A program made the position numbers and the translations under genes. Below, one piece after another: positions 32,710-40,619 of a stretch of DNA of 64,000 bases (its first letter is position 1; every line of letters starts with the position of its first letter). Under the pieces are notes generated by a model. The model was not told the DNA's origin. It was given only the letters and a program-made list of their open reading frames with translations, and made no database searches. The stretch is from Novosphingobium album (ex Hu et al. 2023) (GTDB lineage Bacteria > Pseudomonadota > Alphaproteobacteria > Sphingomonadales > Sphingomonadaceae), in NCBI RefSeq assembly GCF_022832385.1, contig NZ_JALHLE010000011.1:62001-126000 (forward strand), written 5' to 3'.

Positions 32710-33138
32710 TCAGCAGCCCTTGGGTGCATGCTGCCGGTGGATGTTGCGGAACGAGCGGGTCTTGAAGAACCAGCTGCCGTCGATCTTCACGCAAGTATCC
32801 TCGTAGATCCCACGATCGCGCATCGTCACGCCATCCTGGTCGTAGACTTCGGACGTATAGCTGCGCATCGTCGCAGTATCGCCGGCGATCTCGATGGAAC
32901 CCGGCCAGGCTTCGAACATGATGCCCGGATAAGCCTTCATCGCCTCGATCCACATGGCGACGATTGCTGCGCGTCCTTTGGTCGTGCCCAGTTCCGGATA
33001 GTCAGGCAGCGACCATTCGGCATCCTCGGCCCACGTTGCGCCCCAGGCGTTCGCGTCGCACTGGGTCACCGCATCAGCATAAGTCTCAAGCAGTTCCCGG
33101 ATCGCAAGGCGATCCTCGAAGGGCCCGGTGAATGTCAT
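32710..33138 (-). CDS. SnoaL/NTF2-like family protein
   Basis: 142 residues starting MTFTGPFEDRLAIREL, a paralogue of the protein at 7369-7809. NTF2-like fold with WAEDAEWSLPDYPELG and a C-terminal DGSWFFKTRSFRNI. It is the last gene of the operon MDR, Rieske ferredoxin, SnoaL, 57 bases after the ferredoxin stop. It may dehydrate or isomerise an intermediate; the reaction is unknown. Confidence 0.88.
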   Translation of the reverse strand: MTFTGPFEDRLAIRELLETYADAVTQCDANAWGATWAEDAEWSLPDYPELGTTKGRAAIVAMWIEAMKAYPGIMFEAWPGSIEIAGDTATMRSYTSEVYDQDGVTMRDRGIYEDTCVKIDGSWFFKTRSFRNIHRQHAPKGC

Positions 33139-33195
33139 GACTGATCTCTCCCACGTCAGTTTGGTATTGATGTTGCCCGCAGCGGAGCGCGCCGT

Positions 33196-33555
33196 TCAAA
33201 CGGCTACAGGGCGCTCGTTGGGCCCTGGCTCCTCCGAAGGGACTGCGACCTCGATCACGCCGTCTTCGACGCGCAGATCGAACCGGCGCAGGTCTGCATA
33301 GGCGCCGCCAATGCAGCGCCCCGTGCCGACTTCGAAGCGCGCTCCATGCAAGGGGCACATGATCGCGCCGCGCCGCACCCGTCCTGGTGAGAGCAATGCC
33401 GCTTGATGGGTGCAACGGTCGTTCACGGCGTGAAAGCCATCATCCGCCTTGACCACCAGCACACTCCAGCCGCCGAGTTGCTTTGCCAGTTTGCCGTCTT
33501 CGGGAAACTCCGCTTCGAGGCAGAGCGCATGCCAGGTTGTTTCCATGACTTTCAT
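33196..33555 (-). CDS. Rieske-type [2Fe-2S] ferredoxin
   Basis: 119 residues with cluster ligands C48-x-H50 and C67-x2-H70 (CTHQAALLSPG ... CPLHG), the length and layout of a stand-alone Rieske ferredoxin that carries electrons to an oxygenase. The ATG at 33555 forms an ATGA overlap with the upstream MDR stop. It is the only recognisable soluble electron carrier in the window and could serve the five Rieske oxygenases, though none is adjacent. It could also be a NirD-like small subunit; context makes that less likely. Confidence 0.9.
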   Translation of the reverse strand: MKVMETTWHALCLEAEFPEDGKLAKQLGGWSVLVVKADDGFHAVNDRCTHQAALLSPGRVRRGAIMCPLHGARFEVGTGRCIGGAYADLRRFDLRVEDGVIEVAVPSEEPGPNERPVAV

Positions 33556-34559
33556 ATCCGGACCAGTGTCTTGCCGATGGTCTTGCCGCTCATCAGGTCG
33601 ATGAAGGCTTCGGGCAGCTTTTCGAATCCGTCACGCAGGTTGGCGAGCGGGCGAAGTTTGCCCTCGGCCACCCAGGCATCGAGTTCGGCCTGTGCCTGAT
33701 CAAGGACATCGGGATAATCGTACGTGATGAAACCCTGCATCTTGATGCGGTTCACCACCAACTGCCACAGCGTCTTCACGCCGTAAGGGTGATCGGCGTC
33801 GTTGTACTGCCCGATCATGCCGCACACCGCGACGCGGCCGTGCAGGCGCATCAGCGGCAGGATCGCCTCGAGCATCTCGCCGCCCACATTGTCGAAATAA
33901 ACGTCGATGCCTTCGGGCGCGGCCTTGGCGATTTCAGCCGCGATGTCGGGCGTCGCCCGGTAGTCGATGGCGGCATCGAAACCGAGTTCCTTGATCACCT
34001 CTGCCTTCTCGGGCGAGCCGACAAGCCCGATGACCCGGCAACCCTTGGCCTTGGCAATCTGGCCGACCGTCGATCCTGTGGCACCTGCTGCCGCACTGAC
34101 GACCACGGTTTCTCCCGGCTTCGCCTCGCCGACCGCAAACAGGCCGACCCAAGCCGTGAGGCCGACGGGCCCCAGCGCGCCCATATAGTGATGAAGCTCT
34201 ACGCCGGGCTGCGGATGCACTTTCTCCAGTCCCCAGGCATCGCCCGAGAGCACGTAGTGATCCGACCAGTGCGCAAAGGCCCGAACGAAAGTGCCGACCG
34301 GATAATCCGGGTGACGGGATTCGATGACCTCGCCCAGCGACATGCCCTTGATCGGCTCGCCCAACGCGACCGGCTCGATGTAGCTGGGCCTGTCATCAAG
34401 GAAGCCCCGGATCGCCGGATCGACCGAGCCGACCCGCATCGCCACCAGGAATTCTCCCTCGCCCGGCACCGGCATCGCGGTTTCGGCCAGTGCGAAATCA
34501 TCCGGCTTAGGAAGCCCCACGGGGCGCCGCGCCAGCAGTATCTGTTTTGCCTTTCCCAT
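33552..34559 (-). CDS. Zinc-independent MDR NADP(H)-dependent oxidoreductase
   Basis: 335 residues, GroES-like N-domain with SVDPAIRGFL, Rossmann domain with SAAAGATGSTVGQIAKAKGC and GLVGSPEKAE, then FDNVGGEML. It is a paralogue of the proteins at 21941 and 27142 in the PTGR/curcumin-reductase-like group, which reduces C=C bonds conjugated to carbonyls. First gene of the operon with the Rieske ferredoxin (4-base overlap) and a SnoaL gene. Confidence 0.92.
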   Translation of the reverse strand: MGKAKQILLARRPVGLPKPDDFALAETAMPVPGEGEFLVAMRVGSVDPAIRGFLDDRPSYIEPVALGEPIKGMSLGEVIESRHPDYPVGTFVRAFAHWSDHYVLSGDAWGLEKVHPQPGVELHHYMGALGPVGLTAWVGLFAVGEAKPGETVVVSAAAGATGSTVGQIAKAKGCRVIGLVGSPEKAEVIKELGFDAAIDYRATPDIAAEIAKAAPEGIDVYFDNVGGEMLEAILPLMRLHGRVAVCGMIGQYNDADHPYGVKTLWQLVVNRIKMQGFITYDYPDVLDQAQAELDAWVAEGKLRPLANLRDGFEKLPEAFIDLMSGKTIGKTLVRI

Positions 34560-34671
34560 TCCTCCACCTCTAGCGCCGCACAGCGCACATGCAGGCTAGT
34601 TGAATCGCTAGGTTCGGCGATTTCCGCCACTTGCCACATTCCCGGCAGGAACGAGAGGAGCCCGAAACGCC

Positions 34672-35082
34672 ATGACCATGTCCCCTACGGAAATCGCCGC
34701 ATTCGTCGATCGTCTCTATGCCGCCACCGGCGTGGGCGACTGGGAAGCCACTGCCGCCATGCTGTCCGACGACTTCGTCGCCTACGAGGCGGACGCACTG
34801 CCGATGGCCGGCGCGTACCGGGGCACCAGCGGATTGCAGACGCTGTTCCAGAAGGTGATGGGCATGGTCGATGTCATCGCGCTGGACCGCCACGATCTGA
34901 TGGTCGGCGAAGACTGCGCCATCGCCGTGCTGTCCATGCGCTTTGCTGATCCAGCGCTCGCTCCCGCCGAAATCGCCGAAATGTTCCGCTTCCGCGATGG
35001 CAAGTGCTGCGAGATCAAGCCGTTCTACTACGATCCGGCCGCGTTCATCTCCGCTTGCGAAGCCAAGAAGGCTACCGCCTGA
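34672..35082 (+). CDS. SnoaL/NTF2-like family protein (nuclear transport factor 2 fold)
   Basis: 136 residues with GAGAGGAG upstream. Opening helix MSPTEIAAFVDRLYAATGVGDWEATAAMLSDDF, then AGAYRGTSGLQTLF, and the C-terminal FRFRDGKCCEIKPFYYDP typical of SnoaL-like ketosteroid-isomerase-fold proteins. It lacks the close similarity shared by the 7369 and 32710 pair. It precedes a quinone oxidoreductase-like gene by 50 bases on the same strand. Function unknown. Confidence 0.87.
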   Translation: MTMSPTEIAAFVDRLYAATGVGDWEATAAMLSDDFVAYEADALPMAGAYRGTSGLQTLFQKVMGMVDVIALDRHDLMVGEDCAIAVLSMRFADPALAPAEIAEMFRFRDGKCCEIKPFYYDPAAFISACEAKKATA

Positions 35083-35132
35083 GGCAAGTCCCGGCCATGG
35101 TCCGCACCGGAACCGGGCGTTAGGATCGCACC

Positions 35133-36104
35133 ATGAAAGCTGTCCACTACAGCCGCAACGGCGGCCCCGAAGTCATGGAATATGGCGAGCTGCCCGATCC
35201 CCAAGTCGGCGCGGATACGGTACTGATCGCGGTCGAGTGGATTTCCATCGAAGGCGGCGACCTGCTCAACCGGTTGGTCAGCCCTCCATCGCACACCCCG
35301 TTCATTCCCGGCTATCAGGCCTCCGGAACAGTTGTCGCGGTGGGCGACGCCGTCAACCGCTTCAAGCCGGGAGACCGGGTCATCGGCTTCAACTGGAACG
35401 GCAGCCACGCAGAACTGTTCGCCGTGCCCGAGCGCTACGCCTACCCGGTCCCCGATGGCCTCGACCTGCGCCTGGCCTCGCTGATCCCTGTCGCGTTCGG
35501 GACTGCGCACGATTCTCTCTTCGAATATGGGGAGATGAAGCCGGGCGATTTCGTGCTCGTTCAGGGCGCAGCCGGCGGCGTAGGCCTCGCTGCCGTACAA
35601 TTCGCGTCAAAGGCGGGAGCAACCGTAATCGGCACGGCTTCCGGCAAGGAGCGGCTCGAAAGGATTGTGCCCTTCGGCTTGCACCACGGCATCGACTACC
35701 GCAACGAAGACATCGCGGAACGCTGCAGGGAGATCACCGGCGGCAAGGGCGTGGATCTCGTGCTCGACCTCGCAGGCGGTCAGGGCAAGGATGCGCTGCT
35801 GCGCGCGGTAAAGCCCCACGGACGCTATGCCGTGATCGGCGCGGCCACCGGCACGCTGCCCAGCTTCACGTTCTTCGAACTGATCCGCAAGGCGCTGCAC
35901 GTGGTGGGTATCTCGTTTGGCCGCGACATGCACACACCGCGCGTCCATGAACTGCTGGCGGAGATCACGCGGCAGGTGACGGATGGCACGTTACAGATGC
36001 CGGTCGCTGCCGAATTCGCGCTTGCCGATGCAGTCGAGGCGCATCGTTACGTTGCCGAAGAGCATCCCTTTGGGCGCGTATTGTTGAAAGTCCCATCCCG
36101 GTAA
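35133..36104 (+). CDS. Quinone oxidoreductase-like MDR protein
   Basis: 323 residues. The N-terminal MKAVHYSRNGGPEVMEY is characteristic of the quinone oxidoreductase (QOR) branch; the Rossmann motif is QGAAGGVGLAAVQFA near residues 146-160, with no zinc ligands. NADPH-dependent reduction of quinones or enones. It ends the catabolic region; the following 213 bases (36105-36317) contain no recognisable gene or hairpin and separate it from der. Confidence 0.92.
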   Translation: MKAVHYSRNGGPEVMEYGELPDPQVGADTVLIAVEWISIEGGDLLNRLVSPPSHTPFIPGYQASGTVVAVGDAVNRFKPGDRVIGFNWNGSHAELFAVPERYAYPVPDGLDLRLASLIPVAFGTAHDSLFEYGEMKPGDFVLVQGAAGGVGLAAVQFASKAGATVIGTASGKERLERIVPFGLHHGIDYRNEDIAERCREITGGKGVDLVLDLAGGQGKDALLRAVKPHGRYAVIGAATGTLPSFTFFELIRKALHVVGISFGRDMHTPRVHELLAEITRQVTDGTLQMPVAAEFALADAVEAHRYVAEEHPFGRVLLKVPSR

Positions 36105-36317
36105 CGGTTTCTGGCCCCTTCCCATCTTGAGACGGGATTCACGGACAGAAAGCGCGGGAGGCAGCGAGGTCCCCATGGAACTCCAATCGCGGCCAGCGCC
36201 TCAGGCGTTCGTTTCCCAGAAAGAAAACAACGTCAAACGCAATGCCTGACCAGCCGTGCTTTTGTAACGACCATCCCGCTCGACCACTTACGAAAATGCA
36301 ACGAGCCTGATCCGCCG

Positions 36318-37697
36318 TCAGCTCTTCTTGAACGGGTTCTTCGGGCTGCGCAGGGTCAGACGGATCGGCACCGCTTCGAAGCCCAGTTCGCGGCGGATCC
36401 CGTTGATCAGGTAGCGCTTGTAGCTTTCGGGGAGCAAGTCGAGCCGGGTGCCGAACAGCACGAAACCCGGCGGACGGGTCTTGGCCTGCGTGATGTAGCG
36501 CAGCTTGATCCGCTTGCCGCCCGGCGCCGGCGGCGGGTTGGCGGCCAGCGCATCGTCGAACCAGCGGTTGAGGCCAGCGGTCGGCACGCGGCGGCTCCAC
36601 GCCTCGCGGATCGAGAAGGCCGCGGCGATCATGTCGTCCAGGCCCTTGCCGGTTCGCGCGGACACCGCCAGCAGCGGCACCCCGCGCACCTGGGCTAGGC
36701 CCTCGTCAAGCGCCGCGCGAATGCCGTTGAACAGCTTGCTCGCGTCCTCGGCCACGTCCCACTTGTTGATCGCGATCATAAGCGCGCGGCCTTCTTCCAA
36801 CACACGCGAGGCAATCGTCAGGTCCTGGTGCTCCAGCCCGCGCGTGGCGTCGAGCAGGAGCACGACCACTTCAGCGAAGTCGATCGCGTGACGCGCATCG
36901 GCGACGGCAAGCTTCTCAAGCTTCTCCGTCACGTTGGCACGCTTGCGCATGCCGGCAGTGTCGATCAGGTGGACCGGCCGAACCTCTTGCGTCTTCGGAT
37001 CGGTCCATTCCCATTGGATGGTTATCGAATCGCGCGTGATGCCTGCTTCCGGACCGGTCAGCAGGCGATCCTCGTCGAGAATCTTGTTGATGAGGGTGGA
37101 TTTCCCCGCATTCGGACGGCCGACGATGGCCAGCTTCAGCGGCGCGCGCAGCAGCGCTTCCTCGTCCAGCTCCTCGGCGAATTCATCCTCCACCGGCTGG
37201 AGGGGATCGAGATGCGGCAGCAGTGCCTCGAAGAGGTCAGCCATGCCCTCGCCATGCTCGGCCGAGACGGCGATGGGATCGCCCAGCCCCAGCGAATAGG
37301 CTTCCAGAAGCCCGCCCTCGCCCGCGCGGCCTTCGGCCTTGTTGGCCAGCACGATTGTGGGCACCGTGGAGGCACGCAGCCAGTTTGCGATCTCTTCGTC
37401 CAGCGGGGTCAGCCCCGCGCGGGCATCCATCACAAATAGCGCTACGTCGGCGGTTTCGAGCGCGGCCTCGGTCTGGCGGCGCATACGACCCGGCAAAGTT
37501 TCGGCCTCGTCGTCCTCCCATCCGGCGGTGTCGACGATCTGGAATTTGAGGCCCAGCAGCTCGGCGTCGCCAAAACGCCGGTCGCGCGTGACGCCGGGCT
37601 GGTCGTCGACCAGCGCCAGCTTCTTGCCGACAAGCCGGTTGAACAGCGTGGACTTGCCGACGTTGGGCCGGCCAATGATGATCACTTGAGGAAGCAT
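36318..37697 (-). CDS. der: Ribosome-assembly GTPase Der (EngA)
   Basis: 459 residues with the diagnostic pair of tandem GTPase domains: G1 motifs GRPNVGKS (residues 9-16) and GRPNAGKS (near 193), DTAGWED and DTAGMRK as the G3 motifs, NKAE and NKWD as the G4 motifs, and a C-terminal KH-like domain. It acts in 50S subunit maturation. The ATG at 37697 matches the family start; an upstream extension to 37769 is not conserved-looking. Divergent from the CHAP gene. It marks the return to core genome. Confidence 0.97.
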   Translation of the reverse strand: MLPQVIIIGRPNVGKSTLFNRLVGKKLALVDDQPGVTRDRRFGDAELLGLKFQIVDTAGWEDDEAETLPGRMRRQTEAALETADVALFVMDARAGLTPLDEEIANWLRASTVPTIVLANKAEGRAGEGGLLEAYSLGLGDPIAVSAEHGEGMADLFEALLPHLDPLQPVEDEFAEELDEEALLRAPLKLAIVGRPNAGKSTLINKILDEDRLLTGPEAGITRDSITIQWEWTDPKTQEVRPVHLIDTAGMRKRANVTEKLEKLAVADARHAIDFAEVVVLLLDATRGLEHQDLTIASRVLEEGRALMIAINKWDVAEDASKLFNGIRAALDEGLAQVRGVPLLAVSARTGKGLDDMIAAAFSIREAWSRRVPTAGLNRWFDDALAANPPPAPGGKRIKLRYITQAKTRPPGFVLFGTRLDLLPESYKRYLINGIRRELGFEAVPIRLTLRSPKNPFKKS

Positions 37698-37836
37698 ATG
37701 GATACGCCGCTTGGGGATTTTACGCCGGTTTGGCAAGCATCCCGCGCATATCTGGCTGACGTGCCGCATATACTTGCCGCGCCGTTAACCAATCTCCGCA
37801 GGACATTCCTAACCTTGTTCTCGTATTTCGGGTGGC

Positions 37837-38493
37837 ATGAAGGGATTCAAAAAGGCCATCTTCTTCGGCGCTTGCACAATGCTGGTGTCGCCAGCCTTCG
37901 CCAGTTCCGCGATCGACCAGATTGTGTCGGGTTCCTACACCAGCGACGGCGGCAACAGCACGCTCTCCGATCCGATGTCCGGCTTGCTGCAATGCGTCCC
38001 TTATGCCCGCCAGCTTTCAGGCATTCAGATCTTTGGCGATGCCCATACCTGGTGGAAACAGGCAAAGGGCCGTTACGCACGCGGGCATGTCCCCAGAGTC
38101 GGTGCGGTCATGGCGGTCCGTCCCTTCCACAACTCGCACCTTGGCCATGTCGCCATGGTCAGCAAGATCGTCGATTCGCGCACGATCCTGCTCAGCCATG
38201 CCAACTGGTCCTATCCCGGCCAGATTGAGCGTAACGTCACCGCCCTCGATGTCTCCCCAGACAATGACTGGAGCGAGGTCCGCATCTGGTACGGCCCGAA
38301 CCAGAACCTGGGAACCACCCATTGGCCTGTCGCGGGCTTCATCTACAACGCCAGGCCGGGAACCATTCCAGACCTTGGCACCGACCGCCTTGGCCAGGTC
38401 GCCGCATCACCCAGGATAGCGACAGAAGCCCCGACAACGCGGAAGCGCAGGCATAGCGATCCGATCGGAGAGATCATTGCCGGCACCTATTGA
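37837..38493 (+). CDS. Secreted CHAP-domain protein (putative cell-wall amidase)
   Basis: 218 residues with an N-terminal signal peptide (cleavage near AFASS, residue 23). The CHAP (NlpC/P60-like) domain has the catalytic Cys in CVPYAR (C53) and the His in GHVAMV (H104), with HANW following. Such enzymes cut amide bonds in peptidoglycan peptides. It is monocistronic and divergent from der. The C-terminal ~40 residues are low-complexity and basic. Confidence 0.88.
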   Translation: MKGFKKAIFFGACTMLVSPAFASSAIDQIVSGSYTSDGGNSTLSDPMSGLLQCVPYARQLSGIQIFGDAHTWWKQAKGRYARGHVPRVGAVMAVRPFHNSHLGHVAMVSKIVDSRTILLSHANWSYPGQIERNVTALDVSPDNDWSEVRIWYGPNQNLGTTHWPVAGFIYNARPGTIPDLGTDRLGQVAASPRIATEAPTTRKRRHSDPIGEIIAGTY

Positions 38494-38711
38494 AGAACGG
38501 CCGGCAACCGCGAGAATTTAGCACAGGTTCACAAGACGCACGTTCCCTGCGCACTGCCCCGACAACCGGCACTACGAGCGGGGACCATCCGACAGGCAGT
38601 CAAAAACCATTGCCGCATGAGCCGGTGCCTGCATCGGCTCCACACATCGATCCCGCCTCGTTCTGCCGACACAGAGAGCGAGGCTCGAACAAGGCAGCGC
38701 AGCGGGACCGG

Positions 38712-39778
38712 ATGGCATTCAGGCGCAACGAACGCACTCCATCCAGCACCCGCGCCATGAGACGTGGGATCGATGGAATGACCTCTAAAGACCTCGAATT
38801 GCCAGCCTGCAAGCCATGCTCGAAGTTGTCGAGACAATCAGCAGCGCCTGCGTTTCAACCGGCTGGATCGCCTCGTTCTATATCAACCACAACGTCTACG
38901 TCGCGAAGATGGGCGAGAAGATCCAGCAGGAGATCTTCGGCGAACGCGGCTTCACGCTGCTGCCCGCCATCAACGCCGCGACCATGAAAGCGAACCGGAC
39001 GGAAGGCGGCTGGATCGTCAGCGGCAAGGCGCCCTGGGGCAGTGGCATCATGCATGCCGACTGGGTTCTCGTCAGCGGCATCGGCGAAGACGCGGCATGG
39101 ATGTTCATGCTCCCCGTCGAAGACGTCGAGGTTTCCGATGTCTGGCATTTCACCGGCATGGCCGCCACCGGCAGCAACGACGTCATCCTCAATGAAGTGT
39201 TCGTTCCCGATTACCGTACGATCGAACAGGCGCAGTTCGCGACGGGGCCAACGCCGGGATCGCTTCACTACGACAATCCTCTCTATTCGCTGCCCGTGCT
39301 GCCTATCGCCTACAACACGATTTCCGGCGTGGTGACGGGTGGGCTGGCCGGCGCCTACAATGAATTCAGCGAGACGATCGAAAAACGCGTGCGCAACTTC
39401 AGCGGGGCGGTGCTCAAGGCAAAGCAGCACTCGCACATCAATCTCGGCGAAGCCCGCATCGCCCTGCAAACGGCGCGAGACCTCGCCCGGTTCAATGTCG
39501 ATCGCACCCTGGAATGGGCCGATCGAGAGCAGTTCACCCTCGAGCAACGGCTCGATCTCAAAGGCCGCGTAGCGTTCCTGTCGCGCCTGTCACTCGATAC
39601 GGTGAACGCCATGATGACGAGTGCAGGTTCTTCGAGCTTTCATCTCGACCGGCCGCTGCAACGGTACTGGCGCGATCTCAATACGCTGTGCACCCATGCT
39701 TTCTGGGACTGGGATGCAACACGGGAACTGACTGGCCGCAACGAACTGGGCCTCGAACCCAACCATCCGCTTGCCTGA
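38712..39778 (+). pseudogene. Decayed flavin-dependent monooxygenase gene (acyl-CoA dehydrogenase fold, HsaA/HpaB-like)
   Basis: From 38816 an open frame of 320 residues matches the middle and C-terminal parts of the group D flavin monooxygenase family (ACVSTGWIASFY, SGKAPWGSG, TGMAATGSNDVILNEVFVP), but these proteins are normally about 390-400 residues. The missing N-terminus appears, damaged, in another frame just upstream: 38712-38795 reads like the family's first helices (RTPSSTRAMRRGIDGMTSKDLELP). Adding one base near 38800 would join LELP to SLQAMLEVVE. Both a frameshift and small deletions are inferred. The 38494-38711 stretch holds nothing else recognisable. Confidence 0.72.
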
Positions 39779-39796
39779 CCGCGATACCGTCATGAC

Positions 39797-39822
39797 GCGA
39801 GGTGCGGCGCTCCGCGCCTCGC
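39797..39822. terminator. Convergent stem-loop
   Basis: GCGAGGTGCGG (39797-39807) pairs with CCGCGCCTCGC (39812-39822) around CGCT, with one G-U. It lies between the decayed monooxygenase gene and the convergent DUF3297 gene. No T-run. Confidence 0.45.
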
Positions 39823-39831
39823 GCCTGCGGT

Positions 39832-40146
39832 TCAATCAACCTTCGCCACAGGCGGATTGTCGCCCAGATCTTCATACCAGGCTTCGACCGGCCCGCTCAG
39901 CTTGATCGTCAGGGGCTGGCCCTTGCGGTCGAGAGTCTTTCCCGCCTGCACGCGCACCCAGCCTTCGGAGATGCAGTATTCCTCGACGTTGGTGCGCACG
40001 GTGCCCTTGAAACGGATGCCGATGCCGCGCTGCAGCTTGTCCGCATCGAAGAACGGGCTCTTCGGATTGATCGCAAGGTGATCGGGCGGCATGTCAGTGC
40101 CGGATTTCTGGGGGGCCTGCTCGGGCGTGCTGGTCTCTTCGGTCAT
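39832..40146 (-). CDS. DUF3297 family protein
   Basis: 104 residues. The core from residue 20 onward (PPDHLAINPKSPFFD, GIGIRFKGTVRTNVEEYCISEGW, GQPLTIKLSGPVEAWYE) is the conserved DUF3297 sequence found in many proteobacteria. The N-terminal 18 residues are a variable linker. Function unknown. Monocistronic, ending near the decayed monooxygenase gene and upstream of tRNA-Val on the other strand. Confidence 0.93.
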   Translation of the reverse strand: MTEETSTPEQAPQKSGTDMPPDHLAINPKSPFFDADKLQRGIGIRFKGTVRTNVEEYCISEGWVRVQAGKTLDRKGQPLTIKLSGPVEAWYEDLGDNPPVAKVD

Positions 40147-40224
40147 GGCCGGGGCTTTAGAGCGAGATCAGTGCTTGTCAATTCGATCCGAGTTGTCTAG
40201 GGGCGCGCTTCCGCATTTGGTAGC

Positions 40225-40299
40225 GGGCGCGTAGCTCAGCGGTAGAGCACACCCTTCACACGGGTGGGGTCACAGGTTCAATCCCTGTCGCGCCCACCA
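40225..40299 (+). tRNA. tRNA-Val (CAC)
   Basis: Complete cloverleaf. The acceptor stem GGGCGCG (40225-40231) pairs with CGCGCCC (40289-40295); discriminator A and an encoded CCA (40297-40299). The anticodon loop TTCACAC sits between CACCC and GGGTG, giving anticodon CAC for Val GUG codons. D-arm GTAGCTCAGC..GGTAGAGC and T-arm GGTTCAATCC are standard. Confidence 0.97.
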
Positions 40300-40421
40300 T
40301 CCCTCTCTCGGGATGGACCGTTCCATCAATATTCCGCGACGATCCGTGCTTTGACTGCGGTCAATGTACTAACCCCTGCGCTGGGTGCATGCCTGTCCCA
40401 TCGCCATTGGGGAGATTGGAT

Positions 40422-40613
40422 ATGTTCAAGGTCAACGTCGGCGGAATCGATCGCTTGCTGCGTGTCATTCTGGGTATCGTGTTGCTGGCTCTGGTCTTCG
40501 TCGGACCGAAGACGATGTGGGGGCTGATCGGCATTGTGCCGCTTGTCACCGGCCTGCTGCGCATCTGCCCGCTTTACAGCATTGCCGGGATCAAGACCTG
40601 CAAGACGTCCTGA
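40422..40613 (+). CDS. DUF2892 (YgaP-like transmembrane) small membrane protein
   Basis: 63 residues from the ATG at 40422, chosen for the GGGGAG site 8 bases upstream and the family-typical start MFKVNVGGIDRLLRVILG. Two hydrophobic segments (about residues 12-30 and 33-50), then CPLYSIAGIKTC with the two conserved Cys residues. This is the membrane domain also found fused to rhodanese in YgaP. Role unknown; small inner-membrane protein. Convergent with the CmcJ-like gene. Confidence 0.9.
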   Translation: MFKVNVGGIDRLLRVILGIVLLALVFVGPKTMWGLIGIVPLVTGLLRICPLYSIAGIKTCKTS

Positions 40614-40619
40614 GCGCTT

